The notes: generated by a model not told the origin, from the letters alone. A DNA stretch of 64,000 nt from Prochlorococcus sp. MIT 1341 (GCF_034092415.1 NZ_CP139304.1:1038001-1102000); one strand, 5' to 3'. Shown: positions 35,130-44,130, counted from the stretch's first letter. Made by a program: numbers and translations.

Positions 35130-35876
35130 TTGACGGTATCAAGTCCATCAAAAGAAACGATACTCGTGGTCGATGATGAGGCCAGCATTAGACGAATACT
35201 GGAAACTCGTCTGTCGATGATCGGATACCAAGTCGTAACTGCCAGCGACGGTAAAGAAGCTCTAGAACTTTTTCGAAATAACGAACCAGACCTCGTAGTT
35301 CTTGATGTCATGATGCCGAAATTAGACGGCTACGGCGTCATTCAAGAGATAAGGAAAGAATCAGATGTGCCTGTTGTCATGTTGACAGCCCTTGGTGATG
35401 TTGCCGACAAAATCACGGGCCTTGAGCTAGGCGCAGATGACTACGTAGTGAAACCATTCAGCCCTAAAGAACTTGAAGCTAGAATTAGATGTGTACTTCG
35501 GCGGGTTGATAAGGAAGGCATTGCAGGCATCCCAAATTCAGGTGTCATACAAGTCACAAATCTCCGAATAGATACCAACAAACGTCAAGTCTTTCGAGCA
35601 GATGAGAGAATTCGTCTGACAGGTATGGAGTTCAGTCTTCTTGAACTCCTAGTCAGCCGATCAGGCGAACCATTCAGTCGAGGTGAAATCCTTAAAGAGG
35701 TCTGGGGTTATACACCAGAGCGACATGTGGATACTCGCGTTGTAGATGTCCACATTTCTAGACTGCGGTCAAAGCTCGAGGATGACCCAGCCAACCCAGA
35801 GCTTATTCTTACAGCCAGAGGAACAGGCTACTTATTCCAGCGCATTGTCGACTCCCTTGCTTCCGAAGGACCCTGA
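35130..35876 (+). CDS. rpaB: OmpR-family response regulator RpaB
   Basis: Essential redox/high-light regulator that binds HLR1 sites. Residues 1-125 are the receiver (acidic pair D15/D16, phospho-acceptor D59, MMPKLDGYGVIQEIR, VKPFSPKELEARI) and the rest a winged-helix domain ([32 protein letters not shown] in parts), typical of RpaB/Ycf27. The start is TTG 35130. The plsX coding frame begins within or just after its 3' end, and the downstream lipid genes may be co-transcribed with it. Confidence 0.93.
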   Translation: MTVSSPSKETILVVDDEASIRRILETRLSMIGYQVVTASDGKEALELFRNNEPDLVVLDVMMPKLDGYGVIQEIRKESDVPVVMLTALGDVADKITGLELGADDYVVKPFSPKELEARIRCVLRRVDKEGIAGIPNSGVIQVTNLRIDTNKRQVFRADERIRLTGMEFSLLELLVSRSGEPFSRGEILKEVWGYTPERHVDTRVVDVHISRLRSKLEDDPANPELILTARGTGYLFQRIVDSLASEGP

Positions 35877-35901
35877 TATAAATCCTGTCCCTGAATCCAG
35901 G

Positions 35902-37218
35902 GTGAGGTCTAGCCGTCCACGTGCAATAAGGCGGCTGGTTATTTGGTATCGCAGAAATGCAGCAGTAACAACAATTGTAGATACCGCGACAAACTCAGCC
36001 TCTGCAGCTGGAAATGTTGCAGGTACGGTTGTTTCAAGTGCTAGCTCTGTTGTCACAAATGCTGGTTCGATGGCTGGAAATATGCTGCAGCCACTCGTCT
36101 TCGATCCATTAAGAAGGCTGCAAAGTTCTGAAAGTGAGCTTGGCCAAACCCAGCTAAGCAACAAAGATTATCTGTGGATCGCCGTAGATGGCATGGGTGG
36201 AGATAATGCCCCTGGCCCTATTCTTGAAGGTTGCATAGAGGCACTCGAACGTCTGCCAATAAAGATCAAATTCGTTGGCGAATCCGACAAAATTGAAAAA
36301 GCTACGCAAGCTTTAGGCTTAAAGGATATTTTTGAAGAAGCAAAGACATCCGGACGCATCGAAGTAATAGCTAGCGGTCCTTCAGTAGGAATGAATGAAG
36401 AAGCAACTGTTGTTAGAAAGAAGCGTGACGCAAGCATCAACATTGCGATGGATCTAGTCAAGAAAGGAGAGGCCACGGCTATGTATTCGGCAGGCAACTC
36501 GGGGGCATTAATGGCATCGGCTATTTTCCGTCTAGGACGGCTTAAGGGAATTGATAGGCCTGCAATAGGAGCTCTATTTCCCACAAAAGATCCTGGCCAA
36601 CCAGTACTAGTACTTGATGTGGGTGCAAACATGGATTGCAAACCCACCTATCTTCATCAATTCGCTTTACTTGGGAATATCTACTCACGAGATGTTCTCC
36701 AAACTAAAATCCCTAGAGTTGGATTATTAAATATTGGTGAGGAAGAATGTAAAGGTAATGATCTTTCCCTACGTACACATGAACTCCTAACTCAAGAAAC
36801 ACGCCTTAGCTTTGCAGGAAATTGCGAAGGAAGAGATGTTCTTTCAGGAGATTTCGACGTTGTTGTTTGTGATGGTTTCACAGGAAATGTGCTGCTCAAA
36901 TTTTTAGAATCAGTTGGGAGTGTTCTTCTTGATGTTCTTCGAGCAGAATTACCGCGAGGTAGGCGTGGCAAAGTTGGTTCCGCCTTCCTGCGAAGTAATT
37001 TAAAAAGAATCAAAAAAAGATTAGATCATGCTGAGCATGGAGGGGCATTGCTCCTAGGGGTAAATGGTATATGTGTCATAGGTCACGGGAGTAGCAAAGC
37101 TTTATCTGTTGTAAGTGCGCTTCGGCTAGCCCACTCAGCAGCTAGTCACGGGGTAATGGATGATTTAGCTGAACTACAAAAAACCCAACCGAGTGTGTCT
37201 AGGACTATGAAGGTCTAA
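35902..37218 (+). CDS. plsX: Phosphate acyltransferase PlsX with long N-terminal extension
   Basis: PlsX makes acyl-phosphate from acyl-ACP for phospholipid synthesis. The frame is open from 35746, but the earlier part lies inside rpaB in another frame. I placed the start at GTG 35902, 26 bases after the rpaB stop; TTG 35857 is an alternative and neither has a clear ribosome site. The conserved enzyme begins about 90 residues in (LWIAVDGMGGDNAP), and the preceding Ala/Ser/Thr/Val-rich stretch is not part of typical PlsX. The body (SAGNSGALMA, LNIGEEECKGND, DVVVCDGFTGNVLLK) is normal. Followed by fabH, fabD and plsC. Confidence 0.9.
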   Translation: MRSSRPRAIRRLVIWYRRNAAVTTIVDTATNSASAAGNVAGTVVSSASSVVTNAGSMAGNMLQPLVFDPLRRLQSSESELGQTQLSNKDYLWIAVDGMGGDNAPGPILEGCIEALERLPIKIKFVGESDKIEKATQALGLKDIFEEAKTSGRIEVIASGPSVGMNEEATVVRKKRDASINIAMDLVKKGEATAMYSAGNSGALMASAIFRLGRLKGIDRPAIGALFPTKDPGQPVLVLDVGANMDCKPTYLHQFALLGNIYSRDVLQTKIPRVGLLNIGEEECKGNDLSLRTHELLTQETRLSFAGNCEGRDVLSGDFDVVVCDGFTGNVLLKFLESVGSVLLDVLRAELPRGRRGKVGSAFLRSNLKRIKKRLDHAEHGGALLLGVNGICVIGHGSSKALSVVSALRLAHSAASHGVMDDLAELQKTQPSVSRTMKV

Positions 37219-37258
37219 CCTCGTTGACTGACTTTCAAAACCTAGGACTGTTTACTCC

Positions 37259-38278
37259 TTGCTTGAACCCTCTAGAAACGTGCCCGGAATAGCTTTAGTT
37301 GGTTCAGGGAGCGCTGTACCTTCACAAACTCTTAGCAATGAAGAATTAGGGCTAAGAGTCGAAACCAATGACTCTTGGATAAGAGAAAGGACTGGTATCG
37401 CTAATCGTCAAATCATTGGTAAAGATGAAACTCTTACAAGCCTTTGTTGTAAAGCTGGATCACTGGCAATCCAAATGGCGGGCTGGGAACCTGAAAGCGT
37501 TGATTTAATTATTCTTGCCACCTCAACTCCGGATGATTTGTTTGGAACTGGACCGGAAATTCAGGGAAAACTAGGCGCAACCAATGCTGTTGCCTTTGAT
37601 TTAACAGCTGCCTGCAGTGGCTTTCTATTTGCCTTAGTTACTGCAGCACAATTCATTAAAAATGGAGATATGAATCGTGCAATTGTTATAGGCGCAGATC
37701 AACTAAGTAGTTGGATTGATTGGGATGACAGGAGAAGTTGCATATTATTTGGAGATGGTGCAGGGGCAGTTGCTTTAGAAAAAACAAGTTACGAAAAAAA
37801 TGGGCTATTGAGTTTCAAGCTAAAGTCAGACGGAAGAAAAAGAAATTGCCTCAATTTAAAACAATCAACTGACCACCTATCTCTAGTAAAAGATAAAAGT
37901 CATCAAAAAGGAAGTTACTTACCAATTCAAATGAATGGTCAGGAAGTTTATAAATTTGCGGTCAAAGAAGTTCCTGCAATCTTAGATTTACTCTTAAAAT
38001 CCTCCAATATTGAATCAAGTTCAATTGATTGGCTGCTACTGCATCAGGCAAATCAAAGAATTCTTGATTCGGTTGCAGATCGTTTCTCAATACCACATGA
38101 AAAAGTACTTTCTAATCTTTCAGAATATGGCAATACTTCGGCTGCGACTATCCCATTAATGCTTGATGAGGCTGTAAGAGATGGCCGAATAAACACTAAC
38201 AACCTAATTGCAACAAGTGGTTTTGGAGCTGGCCTTAGCTGGGGTGCCGCCTTGCTCCGCTGGCAAGGTCCCTCCTAG
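37259..38278 (+). CDS. fabH: Beta-ketoacyl-ACP synthase III
   Basis: Starts fatty acid elongation by condensing acetyl-CoA with malonyl-ACP. The thiolase-fold protein has the active Cys in TAACSGFL (C119 from the TTG start), the His in LLLHQANQRI and the Asn in EYGNTSAAT. The start is TTG 37259, or GTG 37280 seven codons later; both keep all conserved parts. It lies 40 bases after plsX and 26 before fabD. Confidence 0.95.
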   Translation: MLEPSRNVPGIALVGSGSAVPSQTLSNEELGLRVETNDSWIRERTGIANRQIIGKDETLTSLCCKAGSLAIQMAGWEPESVDLIILATSTPDDLFGTGPEIQGKLGATNAVAFDLTAACSGFLFALVTAAQFIKNGDMNRAIVIGADQLSSWIDWDDRRSCILFGDGAGAVALEKTSYEKNGLLSFKLKSDGRKRNCLNLKQSTDHLSLVKDKSHQKGSYLPIQMNGQEVYKFAVKEVPAILDLLLKSSNIESSSIDWLLLHQANQRILDSVADRFSIPHEKVLSNLSEYGNTSAATIPLMLDEAVRDGRINTNNLIATSGFGAGLSWGAALLRWQGPS

Positions 38279-38304
38279 GCTTATTTGCTCTTTCCAATCA
38301 TTCG

Positions 38305-39201
38305 ATGACTATTGCTTGGGTGTTCCCTGGACAAGGATCACAAAAAATCGGAATGGCTGATCATATTCTCAGTCTTGAAGGTGCTACAGAAAGATTTGGG
38401 CTGGCATCAAAAATAATCGGCAGAGACTTATTAGAAATCTGTAAAGGTTCTAAAAGCTCTGAGGATAGTCTTTTCAGCCTAAATGACACCAGAAACACCC
38501 AACCAGCCCTATTTGTTATTGAATCTATCCTTGTAGATGATTTGCACCGTCAAGGGCGACAAGCATCCTTAATGGCAGGACATAGCTTAGGTGAACTTGT
38601 CGCGCTCTATGCATCTCATGTTTTCAATGCAGAAACCGCATTAAAGCTCCTTTATCGACGATCGGAATTAATGGCTTCAGCCGGAGGGGGCGCCATGACC
38701 GCAGTTTTAGGGTTTGACCGCAAACAACTAGAAGACTTAGTAAACACAACTGAGGGGGTAGTTATCGCTAATGACAACAGTGAGTCCCAGATTGTCTTAT
38801 CAGGAAGCCCAGAAGCTGTGTCATCAGTTAGCGAAAGACTAACTTGCAAAAGAACAATTCCGCTCTCTGTTTCTGGAGCATTTCATTCTCCTTATATGAA
38901 AGAAGCCGCTGATATATTTGCTCAAGAACTCGATAAAGTCGCTTTCAACAATGCAAGTGTGCCAGTTCTAAGCAATTCAGACCCAACCCCAACTACTGAT
39001 TCAGCATTGCTGAAGCAACGTTTAAAGCAGCAAATGACAACCGGAGTTCGTTGGAGAGAAAGCATGGAAATTATGCAACAAGAAAATATCAATACAATTG
39101 TCGAAATTGGCCCTGGAAATGTTTTAAGCGGTCTTGCCAAACGGTCAATGAAAGGAATGATATCAACACAAATCTCAAATGCAAATGATTTAGGACATTA
39201 A
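38305..39201 (+). CDS. fabD: Malonyl-CoA:ACP transacylase
   Basis: Transfers malonyl from CoA to ACP. The N-terminal FPGQGSQKIGM, catalytic S94 in AGHSLGELVALY, and the His in SGAFHSPYM are all present; 298 residues is typical. The ATG start is clear. It ends 3 bases before the plsC start, so the two are co-transcribed. Confidence 0.95.
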   Translation: MTIAWVFPGQGSQKIGMADHILSLEGATERFGLASKIIGRDLLEICKGSKSSEDSLFSLNDTRNTQPALFVIESILVDDLHRQGRQASLMAGHSLGELVALYASHVFNAETALKLLYRRSELMASAGGGAMTAVLGFDRKQLEDLVNTTEGVVIANDNSESQIVLSGSPEAVSSVSERLTCKRTIPLSVSGAFHSPYMKEAADIFAQELDKVAFNNASVPVLSNSDPTPTTDSALLKQRLKQQMTTGVRWRESMEIMQQENINTIVEIGPGNVLSGLAKRSMKGMISTQISNANDLGH

Positions 39202-39204
39202 CCA

Positions 39205-39882
39205 TTGCTAAACCTCATCTTACATCCAAACAAAACTTCTAAAAAATCACACAAAATAAAGCCAAGTATTATATACTTGGCTATTAGTTATTTGTTGGTA
39301 TATCCGATTTTTCGGGGTTTATTTCGAGGGAAAATATCAGGCCTAGAAAAAGTACCGCTGAAAGGCTCTTTAGTTGTCGTAGCTAATCATGGGTCACATC
39401 TTGATCCTCCAATTCTTGGGCATGCTTTAGGGCGGCCTATTGCATTTATGGCAAAAGCTGAACTATTCAAGATTCCTTTATTGGGAAAGATTATCAAAGC
39501 CTGTGGTGCTTACCCTGTAAAAAGAGGCGGAAGTGACCGTGATGCGATCCGTATGGCAACAAAAATGCTATTAGAAGGTTGGGCAACTGGGATTTTTCTT
39601 GATGGAACAAGACAAGCCAATGGACGCATAAATCAACCTATGGCAGGAGCTGCTTTACTCGCCGCAAGAAGTCAATCTAAATTGCTACCTGTTGCAATAG
39701 CTAATTCACACAAAGTACTACCTAAAGGCAGGCTTTTACCAAGACTAATCCCTATTTACATAAGGGTTGGTGATCCAATTAAGCCACCTAAATCAAGAAA
39801 AAAATCAGATCTAGAAGCAACAACATTAAAACTAAAAGATCAAATAAACTCCCTTTTAGATAAGCAGATTATAAATGAATAA
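39205..39882 (+). CDS. plsC: 1-acyl-sn-glycerol-3-phosphate acyltransferase (PlsC)
   Basis: Adds the second acyl chain to make phosphatidic acid, at the inner membrane face. The HX4D motif is H62-D67 in NHGSHLDPP, with one N-terminal hydrophobic helix. The usual FPEGTR block is FLDGTR here, which changes the conserved Glu to Asp; related cyanobacterial enzymes may also vary here. The start is TTG 39205. It ends the rpaB-plsX-fabH-fabD-plsC run. Confidence 0.9.
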   Translation: MLNLILHPNKTSKKSHKIKPSIIYLAISYLLVYPIFRGLFRGKISGLEKVPLKGSLVVVANHGSHLDPPILGHALGRPIAFMAKAELFKIPLLGKIIKACGAYPVKRGGSDRDAIRMATKMLLEGWATGIFLDGTRQANGRINQPMAGAALLAARSQSKLLPVAIANSHKVLPKGRLLPRLIPIYIRVGDPIKPPKSRKKSDLEATTLKLKDQINSLLDKQIINE

Positions 39883-39887
39883 ATTAC

Positions 39888-40475
39888 TCAAGCTGCACTA
39901 AATAGTTGAGGCCATTTTAATGTTAGCAATGCCTTCATATCTTTACCAGTTAAGATCCAAACAAAAGATCGAACAAGATCAAAAGCTTTCTTCTGCCACT
40001 TCTCCTCTATACACAAAGAATTACAAGGAACAGATAATCCCGTCAGATGAATTCCTCTGCTTCCAGCAACCATCCAACCAACTAACATCGCTCTTGATAA
40101 ATGATCTTCACTTGTTATTAGCAAGACATGACTAATACCGTCAATTAGAAATTCATCTACCAAAGAAGTGAAATTTCCAAGAGTATCTTGAGCTCGATAA
40201 TCAAGTTTTACTAATTCTGGAGGCAAACCTGCACTCCTAATCAACCAATCAGCATGCTCTGGATTACTGCCTCCACTAACTACTAATGGCAATTTCAATT
40301 CATTTGCAAGACGAACTCCGACATGCTCTCTATCCACGTCACCACCAAGGACCAAGATCAGCTGTGGGGGATCTAAATTGAAAATAGCAGTTCGATATGA
40401 TCTCAAAAAACTTATTTCAAAAAGACCATAAACTAATCCGCTAAAAACTAATACCCTCAAAGAGAAACGTAACAC
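39888..40475 (-). CDS. YdcF/ElyC-like DUF218 protein
   Basis: Protein of 195 residues with one N-terminal membrane helix (residues about 5-20) and a DUF218 domain: LILVLGGDVDREHVG, then PLVVSGGSNPEHADW, DTLGNFTSLV and LLITSEDHLSRAM. E. coli members (ElyC, SanA, YdcF) act in cell-envelope maintenance or are uncharacterised. The GTG start overlaps the tsaB stop by one base (TAGTG), so it is in the ycf34-tsaB unit. Its role here is unknown. Confidence 0.88.
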   Translation of the reverse strand: MLRFSLRVLVFSGLVYGLFEISFLRSYRTAIFNLDPPQLILVLGGDVDREHVGVRLANELKLPLVVSGGSNPEHADWLIRSAGLPPELVKLDYRAQDTLGNFTSLVDEFLIDGISHVLLITSEDHLSRAMLVGWMVAGSRGIHLTGLSVPCNSLCIEEKWQKKAFDLVRSFVWILTGKDMKALLTLKWPQLFSAA

Positions 40476-41152
40476 TAAGAATTATCCACAGGAGAAGTAG
40501 GGTAAATGGGCAGAACATCAACCCAGTTTCCATCTTTACTGGTCAAATGGGCTTCTAAAGATAATTCTAGAAGATGTTGAACATCAGTCTCTACATCCTC
40601 CTCAACATCAACTGAAGGTTCCAACTTGGCATCACACGCTAACAATTTTGGAACCTCTAGTTCCATTGCCTTTCTAACGGAATTCTCCTTGGAATGAGAT
40701 ATCAATTGATAGCAACCTGCAACAATTCCTCTTCTATTTAATTGTTGAGTAATCCAAAAAGGTTTATCCATGAACTTTGGATCTAATTTTTCTGAAAGTC
40801 GTGTAGCCATTAACGCAAAACTACTGATCCCATCTAAAGGGCAAGCAATTTGCTGAGCCAAGGTTCTTGCCATAACAATAGTCAAACGCGTACCAGTAAA
40901 TCCACCTGGACCTGTTGCGACAGCTAATCGAGCGAGTTGCTTCCAGTTTTCATAAGGACAAACCTCATTGATACAACTCAATAGACTATTCGAGAGATCT
41001 CTTCCTAATGGAAAGGTCCTCTTTTTCAATTTCAAAGGAGTTTCTCTTAAATCCATGCAAGCAACTCCCAAAGTCTCAGTCGAACTATGCAAAGCCAACA
41101 CAATGTTTCTGTTCTTCTTTATAAACAAGGGTTTTTCTAAAACTGTTTTCAT
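40475..41152 (-). CDS. tsaB: tRNA t6A biosynthesis protein TsaB
   Basis: TsaB is the non-catalytic partner of TsaD in threonylcarbamoyl-adenosine modification of ANN-decoding tRNAs. The ASKHA fold shows LALHSSTETLGVACMDL at the N-terminus and the diagnostic VATGPGGFTGTRLTIVMA motif near residue 84. The protein is 225 residues. The start overlaps the ycf34 stop by four bases (ATGA). Confidence 0.92.
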   Translation of the reverse strand: MKTVLEKPLFIKKNRNIVLALHSSTETLGVACMDLRETPLKLKKRTFPLGRDLSNSLLSCINEVCPYENWKQLARLAVATGPGGFTGTRLTIVMARTLAQQIACPLDGISSFALMATRLSEKLDPKFMDKPFWITQQLNRRGIVAGCYQLISHSKENSVRKAMELEVPKLLACDAKLEPSVDVEEDVETDVQHLLELSLEAHLTSKDGNWVDVLPIYPTSPVDNS

Positions 41153-41400
41153 CTAGGAATGTCCTGCCCAGGTCTTAAACGTTGCCATTTGCCCGAGTCT
41201 TCTAGGAAACTTCCACAAGAACGAACATCCCATTCAACACCAGTAACACCCTCAGAAATTTCAATCACACTGACATGGATATATGGGTCAATGGGCTTCA
41301 GGTCGGGACTCTCAGTGAGATGATCCACTCCATGCTGTCTCTCAACTGCGTGATAGGCATAGCAGCGGTCAACCCAGCGGCAGTCAACACAAATGCACAT
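41149..41400 (-). CDS. ycf34: Ycf34 iron-sulfur protein
   Basis: Conserved cyanobacterial/algal plastid protein that binds an Fe-S cluster and affects photosynthetic electron transport in Synechocystis. The N-terminal cysteines are C2, C4, C7 and C13 (MCICVDCRWVDRC), followed by the conserved YHAVERQHG. The protein is 83 residues. It opens the minus-strand ycf34-tsaB-ydcF-like unit. The start codon overlaps that of the divergent pcnB gene. Confidence 0.92.
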   Translation of the reverse strand: MCICVDCRWVDRCYAYHAVERQHGVDHLTESPDLKPIDPYIHVSVIEISEGVTGVEWDVRSCGSFLEDSGKWQRLRPGQDIPR

Positions 41401-42637
41401 GTCTAGTCCTCTTCAGGCAAAAGTCATACTTGAAGGCGATCGAAATATTCTGGCGCATAAGCTATTCAAAAGAATTAATCCCCATAAATGGCCCATCTCA
41501 ATTGAAAATCTACCAAGTGAAGCTGTCTTAGTTGGCGGTGCTATTCGAGATAGTGTCCTAGGGAAATCGCAAGAAAAACCAGATCTAGATCTTATCGTCC
41601 CAAAGAATGCATCTGTATTAGCCAGAGAGTTTGCAATAAAACAAAAAGGAACCTTTGTGCTCTTAGATGCATCAAGAGATATCGCAAGAGTAATCATTAA
41701 GAACTGGACTCTGGATTTTGCCGCCCAAATGAGTTCTAGTTTAGAAAAGGATCTTTGGAGACGTGACTACAGGATCAATGCTATTGCTCTATCTCTTTGT
41801 GATGAGCCAAGGCTCATAGACCCAACTGGAGGATTAGAGGATTTGGCACACAAGAAGATTGTGGCAGTAAATGAACAAAACCTTATCGAAGATCCCTTGC
41901 GTTTAATTCGCGGATTGCGACTAATAGCAGAGTTAAACCTAACCCTCGAAGATCAAACAAAAACATGGATGCACAAAAACCATGCACACCTTGAAAAGGC
42001 TGCTCCCGAAAGAATTAGCTCAGAGATTGACAAACTTATCAAAGCAGAATTTTTCGATAAGATTGTCCCCTTAATTCAAGAGCTTGAACTCCTAAAGAAA
42101 TGGCAAGAACCTCAAAAAATTATCAAGGCAGAAAGCTTATCCAATGATCGTTGCAAAGCGCTTACTGTCCAAGAAAAGGCCAGAGCACTTCCATTAGCTC
42201 GTTTAACCAGCCTGTTGAGCGATAAAGGCCTACAACTACTTAGATTCAGTCGCGTGCAGCAAGAACGTTGCAAAAGACTTCGTTATTGGAAACAAAAAAA
42301 TACAGACTACGCGTTTAAAAATCTCAATGAAAATGAACTACTGAAACTGCATGAACAACTAGAAAAAGACTTACCTGCCTTAATAATTGAACTTTCTTTT
42401 ACGGAACAAACAACCTGGTTAAAACGCTGGCGCAATGAAAAAGATCCCCTATTCCACCCCTCATCTCCTATCGACGGGAATACGCTTCAGGACTGCCTTG
42501 GAGTGCCTTCAGGGCCTTTGCTAGGAGAGTTAATACATCACCTAACTCTTGAAAAAGCTTTCGGAAGATTAGAGAATCAACAAGATGCTCTTCTCTCCGC
42601 ACGTTACTGGTTGAAACACAAACAGACCTTGTTGTGA
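41393..42637 (+). CDS. tRNA nucleotidyltransferase / poly(A) polymerase family protein
   Basis: Class II nucleotidyltransferase of 414 residues. The head has VLVGGAIRDSVLG and DLDLIVPK with its DxD, then DLWRRDYRINAIAL and the RNA-binding segment IEDPLRLIRGLRLIAEL. These fit the CCA-adding enzyme / PcnB family. It should add or repair the tRNA CCA end, but a poly(A) function cannot be excluded. The start is 41393 or the ATG at 41399, which overlaps the divergent ycf34 start. Confidence 0.88.
   Translation: MHMSSPLQAKVILEGDRNILAHKLFKRINPHKWPISIENLPSEAVLVGGAIRDSVLGKSQEKPDLDLIVPKNASVLAREFAIKQKGTFVLLDASRDIARVIIKNWTLDFAAQMSSSLEKDLWRRDYRINAIALSLCDEPRLIDPTGGLEDLAHKKIVAVNEQNLIEDPLRLIRGLRLIAELNLTLEDQTKTWMHKNHAHLEKAAPERISSEIDKLIKAEFFDKIVPLIQELELLKKWQEPQKIIKAESLSNDRCKALTVQEKARALPLARLTSLLSDKGLQLLRFSRVQQERCKRLRYWKQKNTDYAFKNLNENELLKLHEQLEKDLPALIIELSFTEQTTWLKRWRNEKDPLFHPSSPIDGNTLQDCLGVPSGPLLGELIHHLTLEKAFGRLENQQDALLSARYWLKHKQTLL
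41398..41401. promoter_or_regulatory. Shared start-codon palindrome of ycf34 and pcnB
   Basis: CATG at 41398-41401 contains an ATG on each strand: plus 41399-41401 for the tRNA nucleotidyltransferase and minus 41400-41398 for ycf34. If the ATG at 41393 is the true plus start, the genes overlap by 8 bases instead. Either way no promoter space exists between the genes. Confidence 0.75.
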
Positions 42638-42709
42638 TTAACTAATTGGACATGAATTCAACATGCCGATCAGTTTGATCCCCAATTTTCTTCTATCTCC
42701 TCCCCTTTC

Positions 42710-43144
42710 ATGAGTGTTCGCCTCTACATCGGCAACTTGCCGCAAAACTTCGATAACAAAGAACTAGAAGCCTTGCTGGCAAGTGTTGCTGAAGGTATTC
42801 GCTTCAAAGCTGTCCTCGACAAAGAAACCGGTAACTGCAGAGGTTTTGGCTTTGCCAATATTGATGACAAAAAAGTCGCGAACACACTGATAGATCAGTT
42901 AAATGGCCGCGAATTTAATGGCAATAACCTACGAGTTGAACGATCCGAACGCCGTGATTCAAATAATGGGAATGCACGCCGAGGTGGCGGAAACTCTAAC
43001 AACAATTCTCAAGGAGGGAATCGCAAAGGAGCCAAAAAAATCGTGCATAGCGATGCACCTAACCCAGAAGCGCCAGATCCTCGCTGGGCAGGAGAGCTAT
43101 CTAAACTAAAAGAGTTGCTCGACAACCAAAAAACAGCTGTCTAA
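42710..43144 (+). CDS. RNA-binding protein, RRM domain (Rbp)
   Basis: Cyanobacterial Rbp of 144 residues. The RRM covers 1-82, with RNP2 LYIGNL at residues 5-10 and RNP1 RGFGFANI near 45-52. A Gly/Asn-rich linker (about 85-110) and a short C-terminal helix follow. These proteins bind RNA and in other cyanobacteria are linked to cold response and mRNA targeting. It is a single gene, convergent with crtB. Confidence 0.92.
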   Translation: MSVRLYIGNLPQNFDNKELEALLASVAEGIRFKAVLDKETGNCRGFGFANIDDKKVANTLIDQLNGREFNGNNLRVERSERRDSNNGNARRGGGNSNNNSQGGNRKGAKKIVHSDAPNPEAPDPRWAGELSKLKELLDNQKTAV

Positions 43145-43148
43145 AAAT

Positions 43149-43186
43149 AATACTTAGGGTTCATTTTCTTAAAGAATTCTAAGTAT
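43149..43186. terminator. Possible bidirectional hairpin between rbp and crtB
   Basis: ATACTTAG (43150-43157) and CTAAGTAT (43179-43186) are inverted with a 21-base spacer that itself holds TTCTT/AAGAA. It could end both convergent genes, but the stem is AT-rich and no clear T-run follows, so this is a weak call. Confidence 0.35.
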
Positions 43187-43194
43187 CTTATTGC

Positions 43195-44130
43195 TTACCG
43201 TGACTGAGAAATTGCATAGGCAATTGGTAGATTAAACAGTTTTACCCAATTGCTTACATAAGCACGATTATTAAATACATCATAATCAAGTTTTTCAATA
43301 GAATCTAATATCCCTCTATAGAGCCTAAGTGATGTCCAAACTGGCCATCGAGCGTCGCCAGAAAGCCATCTAACGCCGGATTCCGAAAGCGCGAACCATT
43401 CACGGGCTCGCTCTAACTGGAATGCCATCAAGGACCTCCAATTATCATTTACTCTGCCTTGCATAAGATCTTCTTCTGAATAATTAAATCTCACTAGATC
43501 TTCTTGAGGAAGATAAATTCTGCCACGTCCTCTATCTTCACCAACATCTCGAAGAATATTTGTCAGTTGATTGGCTATGCCTAAAGCAACAGCTGCATCT
43601 GAAGGGTCTGGAGCAGAGCTCCATGGGGCAGATGTATAGGCTGAATCTAAGCCCATAACACCCTGTGTCATCAATCCAACTGTTCCAGCAACCCTATAAC
43701 AATACAGCTTTAAATCATCAAATGTTTCGTAACGATGAAGATTTAAATCCATCCTTTGCCCTTCAATCATATCCAAATAAGGCTGAATATCCATTGGAAA
43801 TTTTTCAAGCATATCCACCATAACTGCATCAAATTCATTATTAATCTTTCCCTTAAAAACTTCTCTAGTTCGCTCCTCCCAATTATCTAATCGATCAGAC
43901 AATTGATTAATAGGAAGCTTCATTGCCTCTGGGCTATCCATTAACTCATCGGTACGTCTACACCAAACATAAATAGCCCATATAGCTTTTCTTTTAATAG
44001 GTGGAAGTAATAATGTCCCTAAATAAAAAGTTTTTGCCCACTTTGCAGTCTCCTCTCTACAGACCTCATAGGCCGAGTCGAGATTAATAGTCTCTAAATT
44101 ATTCAAACTTTTAGAGTCTGAATTAGTCAT
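43195..44130 (-). CDS. crtB: Phytoene synthase
   Basis: Squalene/phytoene synthase of 311 residues that joins two geranylgeranyl diphosphates. The two Asp-rich metal-binding motifs are visible: RRTDELMD near residue 60 and DVGEDRGRGRIYLP near 195. It follows crtP by 42 bases on the same strand, giving the usual crtP-crtB operon for the entry into carotenoid synthesis. Confidence 0.95.
   Translation of the reverse strand: MTNSDSKSLNNLETINLDSAYEVCREETAKWAKTFYLGTLLLPPIKRKAIWAIYVWCRRTDELMDSPEAMKLPINQLSDRLDNWEERTREVFKGKINNEFDAVMVDMLEKFPMDIQPYLDMIEGQRMDLNLHRYETFDDLKLYCYRVAGTVGLMTQGVMGLDSAYTSAPWSSAPDPSDAAVALGIANQLTNILRDVGEDRGRGRIYLPQEDLVRFNYSEEDLMQGRVNDNWRSLMAFQLERAREWFALSESGVRWLSGDARWPVWTSLRLYRGILDSIEKLDYDVFNNRAYVSNWVKLFNLPIAYAISQSR

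Noticed and set aside
35832-36647. Long minus-strand ORFs opposite plsX (110 and 159 codons)
   Set aside because: They lie opposite a strongly conserved gene and have the composition of an antisense shadow.
39600-39630. FLDGTR in place of FPEGTR in PlsC as a loss of function
   Set aside because: Variation at this block is seen in other acyltransferases of the group, and the HX4D motif is intact, so I do not call the enzyme defective.
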